A stretch of 64,000 nucleotides of DNA from Muricauda sp. SCSIO 64092 (GCF_023016285.1 NZ_CP095413.1:1116001-1180000), one strand, 5' to 3'. Positions 54,749-62,807 are shown, numbered from the stretch's first letter. Made by a program: numbers and translations. The notes: generated from the letters alone by a model not told the origin.

Positions 54749-54781
54749 ATCCCGCCTTGATCTTACAAAGATGGGCGGGAT
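54749..54781. terminator. Bidirectional hairpin between nrdJ and the FGE gene
   Basis: ATCCCGCC/GGCGGGAT outer stem and ATCTT/AAGAT inner stem form one long hairpin between convergent genes. The following T-run is short (CATTAATTT), so termination strength is uncertain. Confidence 0.6.
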
Positions 54782-54811
54782 CATTAATTTAAAGGATTAC
54801 CGTATCCCAGG

Positions 54812-55843
54812 TCAATCTTCCACATAGACCAATCTAAAGCCGGTATGTTCCAAACCGGTATCCGGGGTAGAGCTCATACGTGCCGAAGCCCTATAGCCCG
54901 TACAGTAACTTTCACTACATAAAAACGACCCCCCACGAATCACTTTTTGTTGTTTGGGATTCAGGTACTTTTTGAAGTAGCCGTCCTCCCTTCGCTCCAA
55001 CATTTCATAGGCATTGGGATAATAGGTGTCCAAACACCACTCCCAAACATTTCCTGCCATATCAAAAAGTCCAAAACCATTGGGTGGAAAGGAGCCGACT
55101 TTGGCCGTTTTTTCAAACCGGTCCTCCAACAGATTTTCCACTGGAAAATCACCTTGGTGAAAATTGGCATTTTGTATGGCTTGGGCAAAATCATCACCCC
55201 AAAAATATTTGGTTCCCCGGGTTCCCCCACGGGCGGCATATTCCCATTCCGCTTCCGTTGGCAATCGCTTACCTACCCAATGGGCATAGGCCATGGCATC
55301 ATACCAGGCTAACTGTACCACGGGATGGTTTTCCTTGCCTGCTATGGAACTACCCGGGCCATACGGTTGTTTCCAGTTGGCCCCTTTTTGGAACTTCCAC
55401 CACATTTGGGGATTGCTCCCATCGAACACCAAGGCGCCGGGATCATAACGTTGTCCCTCAATAATGGCCTCTTTTTCAGCAATGGTCACATAACCCGTGG
55501 CATCCACAAATTCCTTGAATTGCGCATTGGTCACTTCGGTCCTATCCATCCAAAACGAACCTACGGCTTCACTATGGCGCGGAAACTCATCCCTTCTTGC
55601 CTGATTGGAAACCCCTCCCATCATAAAAGTCCCTCCTTTGATTTGTATCATATCTTGAGTGAGGTCTATATCCTGTTTCCTCGGCATTCTGGAAATCTCC
55701 AGTAAGTAAGCTTCATGGGCACTCATTTGTTCCTCAACAATGGGTGCCGTTTGGGTTTCCGTGGCTTTTGATGCTTTTTTACACCCCATCAAACCAAAAA
55801 AAAGAAAAAGGAAAAGGATAGGTCTTTTAGTGATATGCTTCAT
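54812..55843 (-). CDS. Formylglycine-generating-enzyme family lipoprotein
   Basis: The 343-residue protein has a lipoprotein signal (FLFLFFGLMGCKK). The FGE/SUMF1 domain runs from MIQIKGGTFMMGG to the end: MDRTEVTNAQFKEFVDATGY, WYDAMAYAHWVGKRLPTEAE, EYAARGG, FDMAGNVWEWCLDTYYPNAY, and the active-site region VIRGGSFLCSESYCTGYRAS with both cysteines of the catalytic pair. True FGE converts a Cys in sulfatases to formylglycine; in Bacteroidota many relatives are lipoproteins (GldJ/GldK of the gliding machinery) that lack the cysteines. Its presence here with both cysteines favours an active enzyme, although an envelope location would be unusual. Its start overlaps the MarR stop by 17 bases. Confidence 0.88.
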   Translation of the reverse strand: MKHITKRPILFLFLFFGLMGCKKASKATETQTAPIVEEQMSAHEAYLLEISRMPRKQDIDLTQDMIQIKGGTFMMGGVSNQARRDEFPRHSEAVGSFWMDRTEVTNAQFKEFVDATGYVTIAEKEAIIEGQRYDPGALVFDGSNPQMWWKFQKGANWKQPYGPGSSIAGKENHPVVQLAWYDAMAYAHWVGKRLPTEAEWEYAARGGTRGTKYFWGDDFAQAIQNANFHQGDFPVENLLEDRFEKTAKVGSFPPNGFGLFDMAGNVWEWCLDTYYPNAYEMLERREDGYFKKYLNPKQQKVIRGGSFLCSESYCTGYRASARMSSTPDTGLEHTGFRLVYVED

Positions 55844-56300
55844 AGTTTGCCCCTATTTGATCCAAAACTTTTAGAAAGGTATCAAATTCCATCAGATCTA
55901 GATTTTTTACGGTTTGCTTTCGAAGGGCAACGGCGTGGGGCAACACCAAATCGATAAGGGTTTTTCCTTTTGGGGTCAGTTCCAATTTAAACCGTTTTTG
56001 ATCCCCATCAAAACGGGTTTTGGTCAGCCACCCTTTTCGTTCCAAACCACCGATAACCCTGGAAATTGTTGCTCTATTCCTGAAGTTCAGTTGAACGATT
56101 TCACGTTGCGAGGCATTGTCCCCCAATTCATGGACTTGGTGCAGAATAACCCATTGTTCAATGGTCATTTCCACTTGCAACTGTTCAAATTTTCTTAGAT
56201 AGGCTTCCTGGACCTTTCGAAGGACCAAATCCAAGTGAAGGCCTATTCCCTGTATTTCATCAATTTGATTGAGCAATTTTAACCTGAAATTTTGATTCAA
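55827..56300 (-). CDS. MarR-family transcriptional regulator
   Basis: The 157-residue protein has the winged-helix core: FEQLQVEMTIEQWVILHQV, DNASQREIVQLNFRNRATIS (recognition helix), RVIGGLERKGWLTKTRFDGD and QKRFKLELTPKGKTLIDLV (wing). It is divergent from the homogentisate operon, with start codons of the two units 75 bases apart. A palindrome, TTGTTGcatCAACAA, lies between two overlapping promoters, so it likely represses both itself and the catabolic genes until an aromatic ligand binds; that is inference. Its stop overlaps the FGE gene start. Confidence 0.9.
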   Translation of the reverse strand: MNQNFRLKLLNQIDEIQGIGLHLDLVLRKVQEAYLRKFEQLQVEMTIEQWVILHQVHELGDNASQREIVQLNFRNRATISRVIGGLERKGWLTKTRFDGDQKRFKLELTPKGKTLIDLVLPHAVALRKQTVKNLDLMEFDTFLKVLDQIGANYEAYH

Positions 56301-56326
56301 AAATCATTTCGCATTTCAAAAATACT

Positions 56327-56334
56327 TATTTTTG
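56327..56334 (+). promoter_or_regulatory. Candidate -7 promoter element of the homogentisate operon
   Basis: TATTTTTG matches the TAnnTTTG consensus, 42 bases before the HPPD ATG at 56376. It partly overlaps the palindrome at 56332-56346. No clear -33 at standard spacing, so activation or a weak -33 may apply. Confidence 0.5.
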
Positions 56335-56346
56335 TTGCATCAACAA
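56332..56346. promoter_or_regulatory. Probable MarR operator palindrome
   Basis: TTGTTG CAT CAACAA is a perfect inverted repeat with 6-base arms and a 3-base centre, the size expected for a MarR dimer. It overlaps the forward -7 box and the reverse -33 region, next to the marR gene. Confidence 0.6.
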
Positions 56347-56375
56347 CAAAATTTTCACAAACAAAATATACTTCC

Positions 56376-57509
56376 ATGGAAACTTCTACAATTCCTAAAA
56401 TTCATGATGAAGCCAAAGACTTTATGCCCATTAACGGCACGGACTACATAGAACTGTACGTTGGTAACTCCAAACAGGCCGCACATTACTATAAGACCGC
56501 TTTTGGTTTTCAATCCTTTGCCTATGCCGGATTACGAACCGGACTTAAGGATCGGGAGAGCTATGTGGTAATTCAGGACAAAATACGTTTGATCCTCACC
56601 TCGCCCCTAAAAAGTGGAACTGAAATTGGACAACATATAGACAAACACGGTGATGGTGTAAAGGTGGTTGCCCTTTGGGTGGATAATGCCACCTACGCTT
56701 ATGATACTGCGATTTCCAAAGGTGCCAAATCCTATATGGAACCTGAAACGGAGGAAGATGAAAATGGAAAGGTGGTTCGGGCCGGAATTTATGCCTATGG
56801 TGAAACCGTCCATGTTTTTGTAGAGCGAAAGGATTACCATGGTACATTTTTACCAGGTTACGTACAATGGGAAACCCCCGATTACAATCCTGCACCCAGC
56901 GGATTGAAATATGTAGACCATATGGTGGGCAATGTGGGGTGGAACCGCATGAACCATTGGGTGGAATTCTATGAAAAGGTAATGGGATTCGTGAATATTC
57001 TTTCCTTTGATGACAATGATATTTCAACGGAATACACGGCATTGATGAGTAAGGTGATGAGCAATGGGAACGGGCGTATTAAATTCCCAATAAATGAACC
57101 GGCAGAAGGGAAAAAGAAATCACAAGTAGAAGAGTATTTGGATTTTTATGAAGGTGAGGGCGTACAACATATTGCCGTTGCCACGGATGATATCATCAAA
57201 ACGGTCAAGGACTTGCGCAGTCGTGGTGTGGAATTCCTTCGGGTGCCATCCACCTATTACGATGCCGTTACCGATCGTGTCGGAAAAATTGATGAGGACA
57301 TTGCGCCTTTAAAGGAATTGGGGATTCTGGTGGACCGTGATGATGAGGGGTATTTGCTTCAAATCTTTACCAAGCCTGTTGAACCAAGGCCCACCATGTT
57401 CTTTGAAATTATCCAAAGAAAAGGGGCACAATCCTTTGGAAAGGGTAATTTTAAAGCATTGTTTGAAGCCATTGAGCGGGAGCAAGAGTTAAGAGGTACT
57501 TTACATTAA
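56376..57509 (+). CDS. hppD: 4-Hydroxyphenylpyruvate dioxygenase
   Basis: HPPD converts 4-hydroxyphenylpyruvate to homogentisate in tyrosine breakdown. From the ATG at 56376 (METSTIPKI) the protein is 377 residues, normal for the family. It has two vicinal-oxygen-chelate domains: GTDYIELYVGNSKQAAHYYK and then KYVDHMVGNVGWNRMNHWVE (first iron His), EGVQHIAVATDDIIKTVKDL (second His), and TMFFEIIQRKGAQSFGKGNF with the Glu ligand and the C-terminal helix motif GKGNFKALFEAIEREQ. The longer frame from 56292 would extend through the promoter and operator. First gene of the catabolic operon. Confidence 0.95.
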   Translation: METSTIPKIHDEAKDFMPINGTDYIELYVGNSKQAAHYYKTAFGFQSFAYAGLRTGLKDRESYVVIQDKIRLILTSPLKSGTEIGQHIDKHGDGVKVVALWVDNATYAYDTAISKGAKSYMEPETEEDENGKVVRAGIYAYGETVHVFVERKDYHGTFLPGYVQWETPDYNPAPSGLKYVDHMVGNVGWNRMNHWVEFYEKVMGFVNILSFDDNDISTEYTALMSKVMSNGNGRIKFPINEPAEGKKKSQVEEYLDFYEGEGVQHIAVATDDIIKTVKDLRSRGVEFLRVPSTYYDAVTDRVGKIDEDIAPLKELGILVDRDDEGYLLQIFTKPVEPRPTMFFEIIQRKGAQSFGKGNFKALFEAIEREQELRGTLH

Positions 57510-57533
57510 TCATTAAGTTCAGCCTAAAATTCA

Positions 57534-57596
57534 GAAACCGGAAACCAGAAACCAGAAATCTGAATTCCGAACTCTGAACTCTGAACTCCGAACTTA
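57534..57596 (+). repeat. Nine tandem copies of a 7-base repeat
   Basis: Units read GAAACCG, GAAACCA, GAAACCA, GAAATCT, GAATTCC, GAACTCT, GAACTCT, GAACTCC, GAACTTA: every unit starts GAA at exactly 7-base steps, with drift in the other positions. It fills most of the 106 bases between the HPPD and homogentisate dioxygenase genes. Confidence 0.9.
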
Positions 57597-57615
57597 CAAC
57601 ACATAATTAAAAAAA

Positions 57616-58773
57616 ATGCCGATTTATCATAGACTGGGCGAAATTCCGCAAAAGCGACACACCCAATTTGAAAAGCCCGATGGGAATTTATATTACGAAC
57701 AATTGTTTGGTACCATAGGTTTTGATGGGATGTCATCGCTACTCTACCACATTCACCGACCTACGCAGGTGAAGGAAGTGCGGAAACCTTTGGACGTTAG
57801 CCCAAAAATAGCAGTCGCAAAGAATATCACCTCAAGGAAGCTTGTTGGGTTCAATGTGAAGCCCAAAGACGATTTCCTGGAAGCCCGTGAACCCCTTTTG
57901 GTCAATTCCGATGTGCACGTGGGACTTGCCGCACCAAAGAAATCCCTGACTTCCTATTTCTATAAGAACGCCGATGCCGATGAAATGCTTTTTATCCATA
58001 GGGGCACAGGTATCCTTAAAACATTTTTGGGAAATATCCCTTTTGAATATGGTGATTATTTGATCATTCCCAGGGGGATGATCTATCAAATTGAATTCGA
58101 TACGGAAGACAATCGAATTCTGTATGCGGAATCCTTCCATCCCATCTACACGCCCAAACGTTACCGAAACTGGTTTGGGCAATTGTTGGAACATTCCCCA
58201 TTTTGTGAACGCGACTATAAATTGCCCCAGGATTTGAAGGCACATGATGAGAAAGGCGAATTTGTGATGAAAATCAAGAAGCAGGGCATGCTCCATAGCC
58301 TGATCTATGCCACCCATCCATTTGATGTAGTGGGTTGGGACGGCTATAATTATCCCTATGGGTTCTCCATCCATAATTTTGAACCCATTACAGGTAGGGT
58401 ACATCAACCGCCACCGGTACATCAGACTTTTGAAACCGGTGCCTTTGTGGTCTGCTCCTTCTGTCCACGCCTGTATGATTACCATCCAAAGGCCATCCCT
58501 GCCCCATACAATCATTCCAATATTGACTCGGATGAAGTACTGTATTACGTAGATGGTGATTTTATGAGCAGAACGGGCATAGGGCCTGGATATATTTCGC
58601 TGCACCCTGCCGGTATCCCCCATGGACCACACCCCGGCACCTATGAAGCCAGTATCGGAAAAAAGGGCACAGAGGAATTGGCGGTCATGATCGACACCTT
58701 TAAACCGCTAATGGTAACCGAAAATGCCCTTAAAATAGATGATGGCAAATATTACAGTTCCTGGACCGAATAA
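57616..58773 (+). CDS. hmgA: Homogentisate 1,2-dioxygenase
   Basis: The 385-residue enzyme opens the ring of homogentisate to maleylacetoacetate. The cupin features are IFRGTG-like MLFIHRGTGILKTFLGNIPF, YGDYLIIPRGMIYQI, then the iron site near the C-terminus: EVLYYVDGDFMSRTGIGPGY and SLHPAGIPHGPHPGTYEASI. It is shorter than the human enzyme (about 445), as in the bacterial short form. It follows the HPPD gene by 106 bases and precedes the fumarylacetoacetase gene, which fits the tyrosine degradation pathway. Confidence 0.93.
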   Translation: MPIYHRLGEIPQKRHTQFEKPDGNLYYEQLFGTIGFDGMSSLLYHIHRPTQVKEVRKPLDVSPKIAVAKNITSRKLVGFNVKPKDDFLEAREPLLVNSDVHVGLAAPKKSLTSYFYKNADADEMLFIHRGTGILKTFLGNIPFEYGDYLIIPRGMIYQIEFDTEDNRILYAESFHPIYTPKRYRNWFGQLLEHSPFCERDYKLPQDLKAHDEKGEFVMKIKKQGMLHSLIYATHPFDVVGWDGYNYPYGFSIHNFEPITGRVHQPPPVHQTFETGAFVVCSFCPRLYDYHPKAIPAPYNHSNIDSDEVLYYVDGDFMSRTGIGPGYISLHPAGIPHGPHPGTYEASIGKKGTEELAVMIDTFKPLMVTENALKIDDGKYYSSWTE

Positions 58774-58782
58774 ACTAAATTA

Positions 58783-58854
58783 ATGTCATTTCGAACGGAC
58801 GTGAGAAATCTCAAATTTAGATTTCCCCATAGCTTCCCTCATTTCAAAATGACC
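58783..58854. repeat. Palindromic intergenic repeat
   Basis: ATGTCATTTCGAACG with GTGAGAAATCTC at the left, and CTCATTTCAAAATGACC at the right, so the ends are inverted repeats (GTCATTTCGAA / TTCAAAATGAC). It resembles the GTCATTTTGAGTG blocks around the IS110 element. It lies between the homogentisate dioxygenase and fumarylacetoacetase genes. Confidence 0.6.
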
Positions 58855-58872
58855 AAATAACCCTAAAAAAGA

Positions 58873-60093
58873 ATGATTATAGACATCCCTGAAAACTCGG
58901 ATTTTTCAATACACAATATTCCCTTTGGCATATTCTCAACAAAGGATAGGAGTCCACGTGCCGGAGTGGCGATTGGAGACCATATCCTGGATTTGGTGGC
59001 CGTCCACAGGCTTGGAGCTTTTGATTTTGAAGTCTCGGTCCTTGAACGCGATGACCTAAATGACTTTATTGCTTTAGGTAAAAAAATGACTTCCAAAGTA
59101 CGGACCGATATTCAAAAATGGCTACAGGATGACAGCTCCATCCTGGCTGGAAAACAAAACTTGTTTGTGAGGCAATCCGAAGCCCAAATGCATATGCCCG
59201 TTTGTGTAGGGGATTATACGGATTTCTATTCGAGTATTGAGCATGCCACCAATGTAGGCAAAATGTTTCGTGACCCCGAGAATGCCCTTTTACCCAATTG
59301 GAAGCATATTCCGGTAGGTTATCACGGAAGGGCAAGTTCCATAATTCCAAGCGGGGAACCTATTTACCGTCCTAAGGGACAGACCATTCCCAAGGATGCC
59401 AAACAACCCATTTTTGGACCTACCCAACGCTTGGATTTTGAATTGGAAATGGGTTTTGTTGTAGGGAAAAATACGGAAATGGGAAATGCTGTTTCCACCA
59501 ACGATGCCGAGGATCATATTTTTGGTTTGGTGCTTTTCAATGATTGGTCCGCCCGTGATATCCAAAAATGGGAATATGTCCCACTTGGCCCTTTTTTGGC
59601 AAAGAACTTTGCCTCCTCCATTTCCCCTTGGATCGTAACCTTGGAAGCCTTGGAACCCTTTAAGGTTGAAGGACCAAAACAAGAACCCAAGGTACTCCCC
59701 TATTTGGAGTATGAAGGCAAAAAGAACTATGACATCAATTTGGAAGTAGGGATTTCCCCTAAAAATGAAAAGGAAACGACCGTTTGCCATAGTAATTTCA
59801 AGTATATGTACTGGAATATGGCCCAACAATTGGCACACCATACCGTAAACGGTTGTAATATGCATGTTGGGGATATGATGGCTTCGGGAACCATTTCGGG
59901 AAAGGAGGAAAACAGCTTTGGATCCATGTTGGAATTGGCCTGGATGGGCACCAAGCCCATTCAAATGAACGACGGTTCCGAACGGAAGTTTATCCAGGAT
60001 GGTGATACCGTAACCATGCGGGGTTATGCCCAAAAAGGCGATATTCGTGTAGGTTTTGGTGAGGTAACCACCAAGGTTTTACCAGCCAAATGA
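58873..60093 (+). CDS. fahA: Fumarylacetoacetase
   Basis: The 406-residue enzyme hydrolyses fumarylacetoacetate to fumarate and acetoacetate, the last step of tyrosine catabolism. It has the N-terminal SH3-like domain (IPFGIFSTKDRSPRAGVAIG) and the metal/catalytic residues: VGDYTDFYSSIEHATNVGKM (metal Asp and catalytic His), RLDFELEMGFVVG (metal Glu pair), FNDWSARDIQKWEYVPLGPF (metal Asp), and YWNMAQQLAHHTVNGCNMHV. Length is typical. The pathway step between it and homogentisate dioxygenase, maleylacetoacetate isomerase, has no gene in the window. Confidence 0.95.
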   Translation: MIIDIPENSDFSIHNIPFGIFSTKDRSPRAGVAIGDHILDLVAVHRLGAFDFEVSVLERDDLNDFIALGKKMTSKVRTDIQKWLQDDSSILAGKQNLFVRQSEAQMHMPVCVGDYTDFYSSIEHATNVGKMFRDPENALLPNWKHIPVGYHGRASSIIPSGEPIYRPKGQTIPKDAKQPIFGPTQRLDFELEMGFVVGKNTEMGNAVSTNDAEDHIFGLVLFNDWSARDIQKWEYVPLGPFLAKNFASSISPWIVTLEALEPFKVEGPKQEPKVLPYLEYEGKKNYDINLEVGISPKNEKETTVCHSNFKYMYWNMAQQLAHHTVNGCNMHVGDMMASGTISGKEENSFGSMLELAWMGTKPIQMNDGSERKFIQDGDTVTMRGYAQKGDIRVGFGEVTTKVLPAK

Positions 60094-60101
60094 GGTCTAT
60101 T

Positions 60102-60197
60102 ATGTCAATTCGATAAGAGCGAAGCGATCGGGAAATCCATTACTGGGGACTCCCTTCCTTATTACCCTTAACTGGGCAGACTTTCGATATGACAATT
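60102..60197. repeat. Palindromic intergenic repeat
   Basis: ATGTCAATTCGATAAG at the left and CTTTCGATATGACAATTT at the right are inverted copies, enclosing about 60 bases (AGCGAAGCGATCGGGAAATCC, then GGACTCCC). Same style as the repeat at 58783-58854. It fills the gap after the fumarylacetoacetase gene. Confidence 0.55.
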
Positions 60198-60230
60198 TTA
60201 TAGGGAACCCACAAGTTTTACACCTAGATT

Positions 60231-60238
60231 TATCTTTG
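60231..60238 (+). promoter_or_regulatory. Candidate -7 promoter element
   Basis: TATCTTTG fits TAnnTTTG, 28 bases before the ATG at 60266. An in-frame TTG at 60236 lies within this box and is rejected as a start. It suggests the last two genes can be transcribed separately. Confidence 0.45.
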
Positions 60239-60265
60239 TCAAAAAAAAGGGCAGAAAAAACGATT

Positions 60266-61168
60266 ATGAGCATAAAAACGATTGATCCAAATATCATATC
60301 CCAACCTGATCTACATGGAATCCTATTGACGGCAGTAGCGCCCAGACCCATATGTTTTGCCAGTACCATTGACAGGGAAGGGAATGTAAACCTAAGCCCT
60401 TTTAGCTATTTCAATGTATTCAGTTCCAATCCGCCCGTGCTCATATTTTCCCCTGCCAGAAGTGGACGTGACAATAGTCTGAAGCATTCCCACCAAAACG
60501 TGAAGGAAGTGCCGGAGGTAGTCATCAATATTGTGAACCATCCCATAGTTGAACAGATGTCATTGTCCAGTACGGCTTATGAAAAAGAGGTAAATGAGTT
60601 TGTAAAGGCCGGACTTACCCCCGTACCAAGTGAAACGGTAAAACCGCCACGGGTAGGTGAAGCACCCGTTTCCTTTGAATGTGTTGTAACCGAAATTATT
60701 GAACTTGCGGACACTCCAGGTGCAGGGAATTTGATTTTGGCCAAAGTACAACGTATCCATATCAATGACACTTATCTCACGGAAGGCAAGCTGGATACCC
60801 AAAAATTGGATTTAGTGGGTAGAATGGGTGGAAATTGGTACATACGGGCCAATGATGAGGCACTTTTTGAAATTCCAAAGCCCATAAGGACCAAAGGGAT
60901 CGGTGTTGATGGATTACCAAAAGAAATTCGGGAAAGCAAAGTATTGACGGGAAACAATTTGGGTCGTCTTGGGAATTTGGAATCCCTTCCAACCTTGGAA
61001 GAAATTGAAGCGATCAAAGCGGATGATGAAATTAGAATGATGGCAAAAAAAATGGAAGGAAATACCGCCAAACACAAAAAACAACTCCATTGGTTGGCAC
61101 AAAAGGTGCTGGAAGAAGACCATACCCATAAGGCAATGACCATTCTCATGTATGCGGAAAATCTTTAA
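60266..61168 (+). CDS. Flavin-reductase-fold (FMN-binding split barrel) protein
   Basis: The 300-residue protein has the flavoredoxin/flavin reductase domain at residues about 10-200: LTAVAPRPICFASTIDREGN, NLSPFSYFNVFSSNPPVLIF, DNSLKHSHQNVKEVPEVVIN, and GEAPVSFECVVTEII. A helical tail of about 90 residues (LPTLEEIEAIKADDEIRMMA, AKHKKQLHWLAQKVLEED) follows. Such proteins bind FMN and commonly supply reduced flavin. It accompanies the homogentisate cluster in this organism, but no reaction in that pathway requires a flavin reductase, so the link is positional. Confidence 0.85.
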   Translation: MSIKTIDPNIISQPDLHGILLTAVAPRPICFASTIDREGNVNLSPFSYFNVFSSNPPVLIFSPARSGRDNSLKHSHQNVKEVPEVVINIVNHPIVEQMSLSSTAYEKEVNEFVKAGLTPVPSETVKPPRVGEAPVSFECVVTEIIELADTPGAGNLILAKVQRIHINDTYLTEGKLDTQKLDLVGRMGGNWYIRANDEALFEIPKPIRTKGIGVDGLPKEIRESKVLTGNNLGRLGNLESLPTLEEIEAIKADDEIRMMAKKMEGNTAKHKKQLHWLAQKVLEEDHTHKAMTILMYAENL

Positions 61169-61171
61169 GTA

Positions 61172-62272
61172 ATGGACAAAGGAATAGCATCCATCTTCAA
61201 ACCTTTTCTAGAACCTAAAGAGGTCTATAAAGGCGGAAAAAATATCCCGCTCTCGGACAAAAAAATCTATAAGCTTTCTTCCAACGAAAATCCGCTGGGA
61301 GCATCTCCCTTGGCAATTGAAGGATTAAAATCCGCAATACATAAGATTGCCCTTTATCCAGATCAAACGGATATTCGATTGCGGGAGGCATTGGTCAACG
61401 ATTTTAAGGGAGAATTGCATGTGGACCAATTTGTTACGGGAAATAGTGGTTCCGAAATCATCGATATGCTGCTTCGCGCCTTTATCAACGAAGGGGACGA
61501 AGTTATTTTTTCCAATCCCTGTTTTTTGCCCTACTCCGTTTTTTCCCGCTGGTACGGTGCCAAACAAATCGATATTCCACTGGGCCTACCCAATTATGAA
61601 TTGGATAGGGAAGGTATTTTGAACGCCATTACCAATCGAACAAAAATTATTTTTTTAACCAGCCCAAACAATCCAACGGGAACGTATATCCCCAAACCCG
61701 TCCTAGAGGATTTTCTTAAACGTATCCCCAAAAATATTCTAATCGTTTTTGATGAAGTCTATCATCATTTTGCGGATGCCCCCGATTATACCACGGCTTT
61801 ACCTTATGTACAGAATGGCCACAATATTATAGCCTTAAACAGTTTTTCCAAAACCTATGGATTGGCAGGTTTACGGATTGGGTATGCCTATACCACCAAA
61901 ACCATAGCCAACTATATCCGATTGATCCACAAACCGTTTTTAATGCCCCTGACTTCCCTGGAGGCTGCTATTGGGGCCTTAAGTGACCATGAATTCTTAA
62001 ATAAAACGGTAAAAACGGTCCATGAAGGCAGGAAATATCTGGAAAGTTCCTTCACTTCGTTAGGAATTCCCTTTTGGCCCACCCAGGCCAACTTTTTTAT
62101 CGTGGACCCTCCCCTTCCGGAGATGGAATTCACCAATAGCTTAATGGAACATGGGATTATGGTCCGCCCCGTATCACAATTTGGAGCACCGGGAAAAGTA
62201 CGGATTACCATTGGAGACCAAGAAGCCAATGCCGCATTGGTCGATAGCTTACAAAAACTAAAAGCCCACTGA
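61172..62272 (+). CDS. PLP aminotransferase, histidinol-phosphate aminotransferase-like
   Basis: The 366-residue fold-type I aminotransferase has KLSSNENPLGASPLAIEGLK, TGNSGSEIIDMLLRAFINEG, SPNNPTGTYI, IVFDEVYHHFADAP and NSFSKTYGLAGLRIGYAY (PLP Lys227), ending RITIGDQEANAALVDSL. The family includes HisC and aromatic aminotransferases. Because it is 3 bases after the flavin-reductase-fold gene, in the tyrosine cluster, and the histidine operon is not here, it may supply 4-hydroxyphenylpyruvate from tyrosine; that is inference from context. A terminator overlaps the stop. Confidence 0.9.
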   Translation: MDKGIASIFKPFLEPKEVYKGGKNIPLSDKKIYKLSSNENPLGASPLAIEGLKSAIHKIALYPDQTDIRLREALVNDFKGELHVDQFVTGNSGSEIIDMLLRAFINEGDEVIFSNPCFLPYSVFSRWYGAKQIDIPLGLPNYELDREGILNAITNRTKIIFLTSPNNPTGTYIPKPVLEDFLKRIPKNILIVFDEVYHHFADAPDYTTALPYVQNGHNIIALNSFSKTYGLAGLRIGYAYTTKTIANYIRLIHKPFLMPLTSLEAAIGALSDHEFLNKTVKTVHEGRKYLESSFTSLGIPFWPTQANFFIVDPPLPEMEFTNSLMEHGIMVRPVSQFGAPGKVRITIGDQEANAALVDSLQKLKAH

Positions 62273-62288
62273 ATAGCAGTGGGCTTTT
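62260..62288. terminator. Bidirectional intrinsic terminator
   Basis: AAAAGCCCACTG, loop AATAG, CAGTGGGCTTTT: a perfect 12-pair stem with T-run in both directions. The stop codon of the aminotransferase lies in it, and the convergent lipoprotein gene ends 22 bases further on. Confidence 0.85.
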
Positions 62289-62309
62289 GGATTACTCCTT
62301 CAGTACGTT

Positions 62310-62807
62310 TTATTCCCTTGTAAACACCACTTCGGCGCCCGCATAGTTATTGGCGTCAATATCCTCTCCCGCGATGATCAAGGTATTTCCTTCCAATACA
62401 GTGGTTAGGGTTTCCGTAGTTCCGCTACCATTATTAACAGTGAGTTGATTTCCTTCCAAAGTCCAGGTGCCTGTTTCACTTTCACTTTCTGTTGGACATG
62501 AAACATCCAATCCCATGGGCCCAGCATTAAATTCAATAAAATTCAGTCTATCCGTGCTGGAAACCGTTCCGTCCGCATTAAACGTAAAACTGACCAATAC
62601 ACAATTTTCCTGTACAAGTTGGTCAACCAACTCATCGGCCAAATTTAACGTCAAATCGTTGGGATCCTCACTAAATCGGACATCGGTCATGTTCCACGTA
62701 CCTACCAGGGCGCTCGTTTCCAATTCATCGTTGTTGCCCTCGTTATCCGTTGAACATGCAAAAAAGGTCATTGTAGCAATAGCTATTAAAATCCAATTCT
62801 TTTTCAT
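62310..62807 (-). CDS. Lipocalin-like lipoprotein
   Basis: The ~165-residue protein (start 62807, MKKNWILIAI) has a lipoprotein signal (AIATMTFFACSTD). The mature domain begins LVGTWNMTDVRFSED, then VSFTFNADGTVSSTDRL, ESETGTWTLEGNQLTVNNGS and VLEGNTLIIAGED, the repeating strand pattern of the small lipocalin-like family common in Bacteroidota. It probably binds a hydrophobic ligand, or is structural; unknown. The frame extends upstream to 62933 but without a signal sequence. Confidence 0.8.
   Translation of the reverse strand: MKKNWILIAIATMTFFACSTDNEGNNDELETSALVGTWNMTDVRFSEDPNDLTLNLADELVDQLVQENCVLVSFTFNADGTVSSTDRLNFIEFNAGPMGLDVSCPTESESETGTWTLEGNQLTVNNGSGTTETLTTVLEGNTLIIAGEDIDANNYAGAEVVFTRE

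Larger units (their letters stand above)
56317..56346 (-). promoter_or_regulatory. Promoter of the marR-FGE unit
   Basis: On the minus strand TATTTTTG (56324-56317) matches the -7 consensus. TTG triplets at 56343-56341 and 56346-56344 give a -33 element at 16-19 base spacing. The start codon is 17 bases beyond the -7 box. The -33 region falls inside the palindrome, allowing autorepression. Confidence 0.5.

Noticed and set aside
60236..60265. TTG upstream start for the flavin-reductase-fold protein
   Set aside because: The TTG is inside a TAnnTTTG promoter box; the ATG at 60266 gives the normal N-terminus.
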